From NCBI GenBank assembly GCA_003173915.1, contig PPGL01000019.1, positions 1 through 6,242 of the forward strand: 6,242 nt of DNA. Reading direction: 5' to 3'. The notes beneath the pieces were generated by a model, which saw only the letters and a program-made list of their open reading frames with translations, was not told the origin of the DNA and made no database searches. A program made the translations under genes and the position numbers. Each line of letters starts with the position of its first letter. The first letter of the stretch is position 1. Below are positions 1-4,809 of this stretch, piece by piece. The stretch is from Candidatus Levyibacteriota bacterium. Lineage in GTDB: Bacteria; Patescibacteria; Microgenomatia; Levybacterales; UBA12049.

Positions 1-579
1 GGCAATAAATACAAAAGTATAAAACGACAACTGCACAGAAGTATATTTTTTTGAATTGGAAAGTGTTCGTGCATAGAGCAGATACCCAGAATATCCAAAC
101 ATAGCGACAAGAATAAGAAAATTACCAAGAGGAGTTCCAAATGTTATATGCTCTTGTTTACTTGCTGATTGAAAAAGAAGAAAACAAACACCAAAGAGTG
201 CAATAGCAAGCCCTGTTACATTATTTTTGGTTAGTCTTTGCCCAAAAAACCAGTGACCCAGCACTCCAACAACAATTGGCGTTGCTGTATATAAAATTTG
301 AGACATAATTGCTGTCGTGAACTGAATACCAATCGTAAAAAGCGTCACATTCACAAAAAGGAAAAAAGCAAGAATCATAATATTGCTATACTCTCGTAGT
401 GAAAGTTTCTGTTTTTTGGAAAAAAAGAAAAAAGGAAAAAAAATAAATATTGCGAGGAAAAATCGCAAAAAAACAAAAATAAGAGATGGGATAAATGCGA
501 CTCCTATTTTTGTGAATACTGGTAATATAGCGCTTCCAGCAAATTGTGCAACAAGAAGAATTAAAAGACCACCAAGCAT
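1..579 (-). CDS. EamA/DMT-superfamily membrane transporter, 3' end cut by window edge
   Basis: An inner-membrane permease of the drug/metabolite transporter superfamily; the substrate cannot be told from the sequence. 193 residues are visible and the frame stays open to the left edge. Hydrophobic segments lie at about residues 3-22, 30-53, 67-86, 92-111, 120-137 and 150-170. Residues 5-137 form the first EamA repeat, ending in the family-typical loop before the fifth helix (GQRLTKNN, 113-120). A second repeat starts near 150. Complete members have about 290 residues, so roughly 100 are missing. The start at 579 is the only plausible one: an in-frame TAA lies a few codons upstream and a TGTTACAAT box ends 6 nt before the ATG. 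There is no Shine-Dalgarno sequence. The gene is co-directional with transketolase but separated from it by a repeat-bearing spacer. The family call is firm; the function is open. Confidence 0.88.
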   Translation of the reverse strand, partial: MLGGLLILLVAQFAGSAILPVFTKIGVAFIPSLIFVFLRFFLAIFIFFPFFFFSKKQKLSLREYSNIMILAFFLFVNVTLFTIGIQFTTAIMSQILYTATPIVVGVLGHWFFGQRLTKNNVTGLAIALFGVCFLLFQSASKQEHITFGTPLGNFLILVAMFGYSGYLLYARTLSNSKKYTSVQLSFYTFVFIA

Positions 580-594
580 GCTTTTATTGTAACA
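579..594 (-). promoter_or_regulatory. Extended -10 promoter of the left EamA gene, leaderless geometry
   Basis: The minus strand reads TGTTACAAT (594-586), an extended -10 element (TG-N-TACAAT). Six bases follow and then the ATG, so standard -10 to start spacing puts +1 on the A of the start codon at 579. No TTG-type -35 box is seen 16-18 nt upstream, where the heptamer repeats lie. The same nonamer precedes transketolase. Confidence 0.55.
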
Positions 595-601
595 CGAAAT
601 G

Positions 602-674
602 GTTGAGGGTTATGAGTTAATGGTTCATGGTTAATTATTTTTAAACTATCAACTATTAACCCTAAACTATTTAC
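602..674. repeat. Inverted pair of degenerate 7-bp tandem repeats
   Basis: On the plus strand, 602-636 divides into five consecutive 7-mers that all begin with GTT: GTTGAGG, GTTATGA, GTTAATG, GTTCATG and GTTAATT. On the minus strand, 674-640 divides into five more of the same kind: GTAAATA, GTTTAGG, GTTAATA, GTTGATA and GTTTAAA. The two blocks face each other, so 602-625 and 644-667 form an imperfect inverted repeat (19 of 24 positions pair) with an 18-nt loop. The transketolase stop codon (673-671) lies in the outermost minus-strand unit. The structure lies between transketolase and the left EamA gene. A folded transcript could slow or end transcription, but there is no U-tract typical of an intrinsic terminator. 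Function is unknown. Confidence 0.7.
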
Positions 675-2647
675 TCTTTTATGAGGCTTTTTACTTTTTT
701 CACTATACAATCAGCATCAATCCCTGCTTTATGCAAAAGCTCTACACCTGTTCCAGAATGAGAATGTCCGGTTACGGCCATTTTTACAACCTGAACATTT
801 TCTTCTGCAACTGCTTCCAAAACAAAATCCCCAAGACCACCGTGGATAAAATGATCTTCAACAGTAATTAGGATCTTTTGTTTGGTTTTTTGCGAACACG
901 CAATAAGTGTTTTTTTATCAACTGGAGAAATCGAATATGCATCAACTACAATTATATCAACTCCTTCTTTCTCTAATATATCTGCTGCTTTCAATGCTTC
1001 AGGAATCGTAATTCCAGTTGCAACAACAGTCAATTGATCCACTCCTTCCTTTCCCTTTGAACTCGATCGAAGGATCTTCGATCCACCAATTTTAAATTCC
1101 TCAGAATTTTCGTAGATCACAGTTGTTTTTGGTCTAAGCGTCTGCATATATGCCATGCCTTCGTGAACAGAAAGTTCTGCCAATAATTTTGTTGCAGAGA
1201 CAGCATCTGATGGTTGTAACACAACAACACCAGGAAGTGTTCCAAACATCGAAATTTCTTCAAGTCCCATTTGCGATGCACCGTCTTCCCCAATGGAAAC
1301 TCCAGCATGCGAACCAACAAATGTAATATTTGCTTTGGAAAGCCATGCCATACGAATCTGATCTGCAGCACGCGTCAGAAATGCAGCAAATGTTGAGACA
1401 AATGGTTTTTTCCCAAATCTGGAAAGTCCAGCAGCAACGCTTACCATATTTTGCTCAGCAATAAAACACTCAACAAATCTCTCAGGATATGCATTCATAA
1501 AATCAATTGAAAATGTGGAATTTTTTACTTCTGCATCAAGAAGTATAATATTTTCATCGTGTGAACCTAATTCGACCATTACTTTTCCATACACTTCTCG
1601 TGTGGCAACTTGATCACCAAGTTGGTAAGAAGGGGTGACGCGACTGGGGGTCCCCCGATGAGCGCCCGCAGCTTGCGAGGACGTCGAACGGGGATGAGAA
1701 GCGGCAGGACCCCGTCCATCAGGAACACGCAAATCAAACACGACTCCATCTTTCACTTCTCCCAACTCCTTCAGCGCTTCTTCTAATTTATCTTTTGGCA
1801 ATGGTTTCCCATGCCAACTATCGTGATCTGATAAAAATGTAACTCCATGACCTTTTTCTGTCTGCGCAATAATAACAAATGGTTTCCCAGATACATTATT
1901 TACAGCTTTCTCAAATGCTTCCTCTACCTCTTTCATGTCATGCCCATTAATAACAACTACTTCCCAACCAAATGCACTAAAACGAGCAGCATATTCTTCT
2001 GTATTATGCCCAAACATTGTTTGCTGACTTTGTCCAAGTCTATTAATATCTGCAATCGCAATAAGATTATGAAGTTTGTAATATCCAGCAAAATTTGCAG
2101 CTTCCCACACTTGTCCTTCTGCCAACTCTCCATCTCCCAAAAGAACATACACTCTGGGATTTCCCTCTTCTGTTAGAGCGGACGACCGTAGGGAGGAGCT
2201 CGCTTGCTTGACAAGCGTGTCCCGAGGGTCAGGGTGAGGTCTTTTTGATCGGAACGCTCGCTGCATTCCTATTGCTAGTCCCGCGCCAACAGACAATCCT
2301 TGTCCAAGACTTCCTGTTGCAGCTTCTGTATAGGGAAATTCTGGAGTTGGATGTCCTTCAAGACGACTATTTAATTTTCGAAGCGTCCTAAGCTCTTCAA
2401 GTGGAAACGCACCCGAAAGCGCATACAAAGTATAAAACAATGGTGCAGCATGACCTTTGGAAAAAATTAATCTATCGTTTGCAAGGTTGTGAGGATTTTT
2501 TAGGTCGTATGTATAATGTTTATCAAACAACACTGTCATCAAATCCGCTGCAGACATACAGGAGGTTGGGTGACCAGATCCGGCTTCTGTTGTCGAAATC
2601 ATACTCCATTTGCGGACAAGTTTGGCCTTTTCTTCAAGAGACTTCAT
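671..2647 (-). CDS. tkt: Transketolase, single-chain animal-type, with two in-frame inserts
   Basis: Cytoplasmic thiamine-diphosphate enzyme that moves two-carbon ketol units between sugar phosphates in the non-oxidative pentose phosphate pathway (EC 2.2.1.1). The 658 residues hold the diphosphate-binding domain (about 1-300), the pyrimidine domain (about 342-510) and the C-terminal domain (about 525-658). Expected residues are present: H26 in GSGHPTS, H66 in SKGHAAP, H99 in EGHP, the metal/ThDP motif G171-D172-G173 through N202, H279 in DSWHGKP, and catalytic E398 in IAEQN. The sequence follows vertebrate transketolase (about 620 residues) more closely than the E. coli TktA type. The extra length comes from two GC-rich inserts, at about residues 134-162 and 310-338, which interrupt neither domain core. 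The ATG at 2647 opens the conserved N-terminus and follows a -10 box, with no Shine-Dalgarno. A 54-bp gap separates it from the upstream co-directional gene. Confidence 0.95.
   Translation of the reverse strand: MKSLEEKAKLVRKWSMISTTEAGSGHPTSCMSAADLMTVLFDKHYTYDLKNPHNLANDRLIFSKGHAAPLFYTLYALSGAFPLEELRTLRKLNSRLEGHPTPEFPYTEAATGSLGQGLSVGAGLAIGMQRAFRSKRPHPDPRDTLVKQASSSLRSSALTEEGNPRVYVLLGDGELAEGQVWEAANFAGYYKLHNLIAIADINRLGQSQQTMFGHNTEEYAARFSAFGWEVVVINGHDMKEVEEAFEKAVNNVSGKPFVIIAQTEKGHGVTFLSDHDSWHGKPLPKDKLEEALKELGEVKDGVVFDLRVPDGRGPAASHPRSTSSQAAGAHRGTPSRVTPSYQLGDQVATREVYGKVMVELGSHDENIILLDAEVKNSTFSIDFMNAYPERFVECFIAEQNMVSVAAGLSRFGKKPFVSTFAAFLTRAADQIRMAWLSKANITFVGSHAGVSIGEDGASQMGLEEISMFGTLPGVVVLQPSDAVSATKLLAELSVHEGMAYMQTLRPKTTVIYENSEEFKIGGSKILRSSSKGKEGVDQLTVVATGITIPEALKAADILEKEGVDIIVVDAYSISPVDKKTLIACSQKTKQKILITVEDHFIHGGLGDFVLEAVAEENVQVVKMAVTGHSHSGTGVELLHKAGIDADCIVKKVKSLIKE
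1634..1720 (-). other. GC-rich in-frame insert 2 in transketolase (interdomain linker)
   Basis: About 87 bp (29 codons, residues 310-338) at roughly 70% GC by hand count, inside an AT-rich gene. The encoded peptide is rich in Gly, Pro, Ala, Ser, Arg and Thr. It falls exactly where vertebrate transketolase has only a few residues, between the RMP-like and PSYxxGD segments that join the first two domains. Codons differ from the host gene (CGG, GGG, CCC, TCG, GCG). The DNA contains short palindromes: GGGGG-T-CCCCC at 1646-1656 and CGCA-GCT-TGCG at 1667-1677. Length is a multiple of three and no stop is introduced. This looks like an inserted palindromic element kept in frame. Exact ends are uncertain by a few codons. 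Confidence 0.65.
2162..2248 (-). other. GC-rich in-frame insert 1 in transketolase (before the GDG motif)
   Basis: About 87 bp (29 codons, residues 134-162), with the core 2171-2240 at about 61% GC by hand count. It lies a few residues ahead of the strand leading into the ThDP-binding GDG motif (171-173). In vertebrate transketolase the matching loop is only a few residues long. The encoded peptide is polar, with many Ser, Arg, Pro and Asp residues. The DNA holds a perfect 6-bp hairpin, CGCTTG (2201-2206) and CAAGCG (2212-2217) with a 5-nt loop. GAGCG at 2176-2180 is mirrored by CGCTC at 2255-2259 near the other end, which could be chance at this length. Frame is maintained with no stop. Ends are approximate. 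Confidence 0.65.
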
Positions 2648-2653
2648 AAACAG

Positions 2654-2669
2654 CGTGTCTATTGTAACA
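2654..2669 (-). promoter_or_regulatory. Extended -10 promoter of transketolase, very short leader
   Basis: The minus strand carries TGTTACAAT (2669-2661), the same extended -10 nonamer that precedes the left EamA gene. Normal spacing puts +1 at 2654, leaving a leader of only about 7 nt before the ATG at 2647 and no room for a ribosome-binding site. No -35 box is evident at the right distance. Confidence 0.5.
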
Positions 2670-2701
2670 CATGAGTCAAGAAAAATAGTATGAAAAATGT
2701 A

Positions 2702-3190
2702 CTAAGAAACTCCTGATTTTTCTAATGGAGGTGCAGAGAAAATAACTGATTCTACAAGAAATATTCTGTCCCCATCTGCATCTGCTATATAACTACCTAA
2801 TGCATAACACGTATTCTGATCAAAAGGAATGGTTGTAAGCTTACCAGGATTAGCAGAATCGGCTAACCGAAACCTTGCATCCCTACGGATTACTGGATCA
2901 ATGGTACCTTTTTCGCGTCTTACGATAGAAATCAATGAAAGTTGCACTTCAGAATCATTTTCTGTAGCTGGAAGTAATTGTCGAATTCCATCTGAAAGTT
3001 TTGTGCGTCTGGATCTCCGCTTCATTGCTAAGTTAATAATAGCCGCTTGATCTTCTCCTGCAACCCTGCGCAAAGGATACATACGACTATTATTTCCAAC
3101 AGATTCAAGATTTGCTGGTAATCCAACGTAACCTATAGGAACTCTTATTGGTTGACCTGTTTTAAAGGAAACTCTGTAAAACTCGTTCAT
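2702..3190 (-). CDS. Hypothetical protein, 162 residues, no recognised family
   Basis: I do not recognise this protein. It is soluble-looking, with no signal peptide or membrane helix. The N-terminal third is Gly/Pro-rich. A strongly basic patch sits at residues 57-64 (KRRSRRTK). The C-terminal half has alternating hydrophobic residues suggestive of beta structure, followed by DADGDR at 137-142, which is acidic but too short to call a calcium loop. One cysteine is present (C128). The frame is taken as real because it is the longest open frame in this stretch, its ATG has a well-spaced promoter (TTGTGC, 17 nt, TAAAAT, 6 nt, ATG), and it fits between neighbours without conflict. It is co-directional with transketolase, 54 bp upstream of it, but transketolase has its own -10 box, so a functional link is not implied. 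Confidence 0.7.
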   Translation of the reverse strand: MNEFYRVSFKTGQPIRVPIGYVGLPANLESVGNNSRMYPLRRVAGEDQAAIINLAMKRRSRRTKLSDGIRQLLPATENDSEVQLSLISIVRREKGTIDPVIRRDARFRLADSANPGKLTTIPFDQNTCYALGSYIADADGDRIFLVESVIFSAPPLEKSGVS

Positions 3191-3225
3191 AAATATATTT
3201 TATCTTATAATACTTATTTGCACAA
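3190..3225 (-). promoter_or_regulatory. Promoter of the 162-residue hypothetical gene, leaderless geometry
   Basis: Minus strand: TTGTGC (3225-3220), a 17-nt spacer, TAAAAT (3202-3197), six bases, then the ATG at 3190. The predicted +1 is the A of the start codon. The -35 keeps only the TTG core; the -10 matches consensus at five of six positions. Confidence 0.5.
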
Positions 3226-3245
3226 GCTAATATTTCATCTTCCTG

Positions 3246-3281
3246 TTGACTTACATGGTATTTTTATAGAAAATAGAAACA
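3246..3281 (+). promoter_or_regulatory. Promoter of the small membrane protein, leaderless geometry
   Basis: TTGACT (3246-3251), a 17-nt spacer, GAAAAT (3269-3274), six bases, then ATG at 3281. The -35 is close to consensus. The -10 is weak but keeps the key A at position 2 and T at position 6. Predicted +1 is the A of the ATG. Confidence 0.45.
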
Positions 3282-3526
3282 TGAATAAACCTCTTATCAT
3301 CCTTGCAGTAGTTGTTGGCATTATTTTTCTTGGTATCGCTGGCATCTACTTTGTAACTCCTGCCAATCATTTACCGCACTTTTTCCCAGGATTTGATTCC
3401 ACTCTTACCAAAACGCATTACAAGCATGGTATTGGGGCATTAGTCATTGCGATTGCTGCATTTATCTTCGCGTGGTTTCAAAGTGGCAAAAAGAAAACTT
3501 CATCTGACACCCAGCAAAAACAATAA
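3281..3526 (+). CDS. Small two-helix membrane protein, 81 residues, function unknown
   Basis: The protein starts with a hydrophobic helix (about residues 4-25), continues through a short loop rich in Pro, His and Phe (27-48, containing HLPHFFPGFD and the basic KTHYKHG), then a second helix (about 50-67) and a charged polar tail (68-81). The basic tail and short loop suggest a hairpin with both ends in the cytoplasm. I know no function for it. The frame could be extended upstream to 3152, but that would run back into the opposing gene and add a polar stretch. The ATG at 3281 starts just before the first helix and matches the promoter spacing, so it is preferred. Its last 27 bp overlap the 3' end of uppP on the other strand. 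Confidence 0.75.
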   Translation: MNKPLIILAVVVGIIFLGIAGIYFVTPANHLPHFFPGFDSTLTKTHYKHGIGALVIAIAAFIFAWFQSGKKKTSSDTQQKQ

Positions 3527-4363
3527 ACTCGTTATACCTCCGGCAACCAGACAATATATAGCAAATGGAGTAAGGGTATTGGTTTTAAAATATTTCACTA
3601 AAAACCTCACAGAAAAATAGGCAGAAAGAGCAGCAAGCAGTGCTCCAAAAAGCGTTTGAGAAAGATATGCATTTTCTGATGTGGTAAAAAGTTCGGGGAT
3701 TTTGAGAAGTGCTGCTGCGCCAATAATTGGCGTTGAGAGCAGAAAAGAAAATCTCGCAGCATCTTCATGAGAAAGCCCAACCAAAAGACCACCAGTAAGT
3801 GTTGCTCCTGTTCGAGAAAATCCTGGTAACAATGCAAGAATTTGTGATAAACCAACCCCGAATGATTGCAACCAACTAATGTGAGATACTCTTGTATCGC
3901 TGTCTTTTGAACGATTTTGGACTGTTTTCTTTCGAAGTAATTCTCCACCCCATAACATACATCCATTTAAAAGGAGAAAAAAAGAAGCAAACTGGGCAGA
4001 TGCAAAGAGTACCTGCAGTGGATCTTGGAACAATAGTCCTAGTATTCCGGTTGGAATTGTTCCAACAACCAAAAGCCATCCGAGTTTTGCGTCATGATCA
4101 TCTTTTTTAATTTCTCGATCACGAAGAGAACGAAGCATTCCAGAAATAATTCGAAACCAATCTTTCCAGAAAAATAAAAATAATACTGTTGCTGTTGCCA
4201 AATGTGTCGCAACTAAAAAGGTGAGAAAAAACGGATCTTTTTGATTGATATTCCAACCAACAAGACGGGGGAAAATAACACTATGTCCAAGACTCGAAAT
4301 TGGAAATAATTCTGAAACTCCTTGTAACAAACCCAAAATACCTGCTTGCCAAAACGTTATCAT
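3500..4363 (-). CDS. uppP: Undecaprenyl-diphosphatase (UppP/BacA family)
   Basis: Integral membrane phosphatase that converts undecaprenyl diphosphate to undecaprenyl phosphate (EC 3.6.1.27), recycling the lipid carrier for peptidoglycan and other envelope polymers; family members can confer bacitracin resistance. The 287 residues are close to the usual 265-290 and give the expected many-helix pattern. Both family signatures are visible: the N-terminal Q14-x3-E18 motif followed by PISSLGH with H27, and LPGFSRTG at 179-186 with catalytic R184. The first motif has Leu25 where the E. coli type has Ser (ISSSGH), a substitution I associate with a family branch rather than loss of activity. The gene is divergent from the MGMT gene across a 26-bp promoter region. 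Its stop lies within the 3' end of the convergent small membrane gene. Confidence 0.95.
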   Translation of the reverse strand: MITFWQAGILGLLQGVSELFPISSLGHSVIFPRLVGWNINQKDPFFLTFLVATHLATATVLFLFFWKDWFRIISGMLRSLRDREIKKDDHDAKLGWLLVVGTIPTGILGLLFQDPLQVLFASAQFASFFLLLNGCMLWGGELLRKKTVQNRSKDSDTRVSHISWLQSFGVGLSQILALLPGFSRTGATLTGGLLVGLSHEDAARFSFLLSTPIIGAAALLKIPELFTTSENAYLSQTLFGALLAALSAYFSVRFLVKYFKTNTLTPFAIYCLVAGGITSLLFLLGVR

Positions 4364-4364
4364 G

Positions 4365-4400
4365 CGTATACAGTATACTATACATACCTATGCCAAACAA
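4365..4400 (-). promoter_or_regulatory. uppP promoter, overlapping the divergent MGMT promoter
   Basis: Minus strand: TTGTTT (4400-4395), a 17-nt spacer, TATACT (4377-4372). Predicted +1 is at 4365, a 2-nt leader before the ATG at 4363. The -35 lies inside the first codons of the divergent MGMT gene. The -10 box is one half of the palindrome AGTATACT at 4372-4379. Confidence 0.5.
4374..4386 (+). promoter_or_regulatory. -10 box of the MGMT-family gene
   Basis: Plus strand TATACT at 4374-4379 is the other reading of the palindrome AGTATACT. Predicted +1 is about 4386, a 4-nt leader before the ATG at 4390. No good -35 is seen at 17 nt; TTGCCA at 4346-4351 is too far away (22 nt). This is weaker than the uppP reading. 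Confidence 0.4.
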
Positions 4401-4710
4401 TCAAAATGCTTTCGACCGCATTTACGAAATAGTAAAAAAAATCCCAAAAGGAAAAGTCATGACTTACAAACAAGTTAGTATTTTGGCAAATGTTGCTACA
4501 CCTCGCGTAGTTGGATTTGCCATGGCAGCAAACAAACACACAGAAATTGTTCCTTGTCATAGAGTAATTAAAAGCGATGGAACGCTTGCTGGATATGGCT
4601 TTGGCGGCCCAAAAATAAAAAAAGAACTGCTTATAAAAGAAGGCGTAGTATTTACCACAGATGGAAAAGTTGATTTACAAGTTGCTTGTTATTTACCGCA
4701 AAAAGCATAA
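4390..4710 (+). CDS. MGMT-family DNA alkylation-repair protein, single domain
   Basis: A 106-residue protein made only of the DNA-binding and methyl-acceptor domain of O6-alkylguanine-DNA alkyltransferases. The active-site motif P55-C56-H57-R58-V59 is intact, with the acceptor cysteine that alkyltransferase-like (ATL) proteins lack. Other expected residues are visible: Y26 in the recognition region, R39 in ATPRVVG as the base-flipping arginine finger, and N48 in AANKH. Full-length Ogt has about 160-180 residues with an N-terminal domain, which is missing here. It may therefore be a minimal methyltransferase (EC 2.1.1.63), or a damage sensor like ATL proteins that also keeps the cysteine. The frame extends upstream to 4300, but that would run through the divergent uppP start. 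MPNNQNAF at 4390 gives the usual domain start and follows a -10 box. Confidence 0.88.
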   Translation: MPNNQNAFDRIYEIVKKIPKGKVMTYKQVSILANVATPRVVGFAMAANKHTEIVPCHRVIKSDGTLAGYGFGGPKIKKELLIKEGVVFTTDGKVDLQVACYLPQKA

Positions 4711-4745
4711 TTTTGAGAATCTTCTGAAAAAAACTTGCACGGAGT

Positions 4746-4809
4746 AAATAGTAATATTTTTTAATATTTTAATTTGAGAGAGAGTATATTCCTTGGTATA
4801 CTCAGAACA
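4746..4809 (+). promoter_or_regulatory. Strong promoter of the right EamA gene with UP-like AT tract, leaderless
   Basis: TTGAGA (4774-4779), a 17-nt spacer, and the extended -10 TGGTATACT (4794-4802), followed by six bases and the ATG at 4809. The predicted +1 is exactly the A of the start codon. Immediately upstream, 4746-4773 is almost pure A/T and includes a tandem decamer (TAATATTTTT-like, 4751-4770). It sits at about -36 to -63, the place of an UP element that binds RNA polymerase alpha C-terminal domains. This is the best-formed promoter in the window. Confidence 0.65.

Noticed and set aside
383..592. Plus-strand open frame of 69 codons
   Set aside because: It lies wholly over the minus-strand EamA gene apart from its last few codons, is lysine-rich from the A-tracts opposite Phe codons, and has no promoter or recognisable motif.
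1847..2176. Plus-strand open frame of 109 codons inside transketolase
   Set aside because: Antisense to a conserved catalytic region. Its Cys/Phe/Asn-rich composition is what the complement of this gene gives.
1634..2248. Inteins, introns or assembly errors as explanation of the transketolase inserts
   Set aside because: Both inserts are far too short for an intein or self-splicing intron, preserve the frame exactly, and are flanked by intact conserved blocks. An assembly chimera would rarely keep frame twice.
3152..3280. Longer N-terminus for the small membrane protein
   Set aside because: It would run back into the opposing hypothetical gene and its promoter and add a polar stretch before the first helix. 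The ATG at 3281 fits the promoter spacing.
4300..4389. Longer N-terminus for the MGMT-family protein
   Set aside because: It overlaps the start of divergent uppP and encodes no MGMT-like sequence. The domain begins at 4390.
4711..4745. Intrinsic terminator after the MGMT gene
   Set aside because: Only AGAA-TC-TTCT can pair, a 4-bp AT-rich stem followed by A residues, not T residues. Too weak to call.
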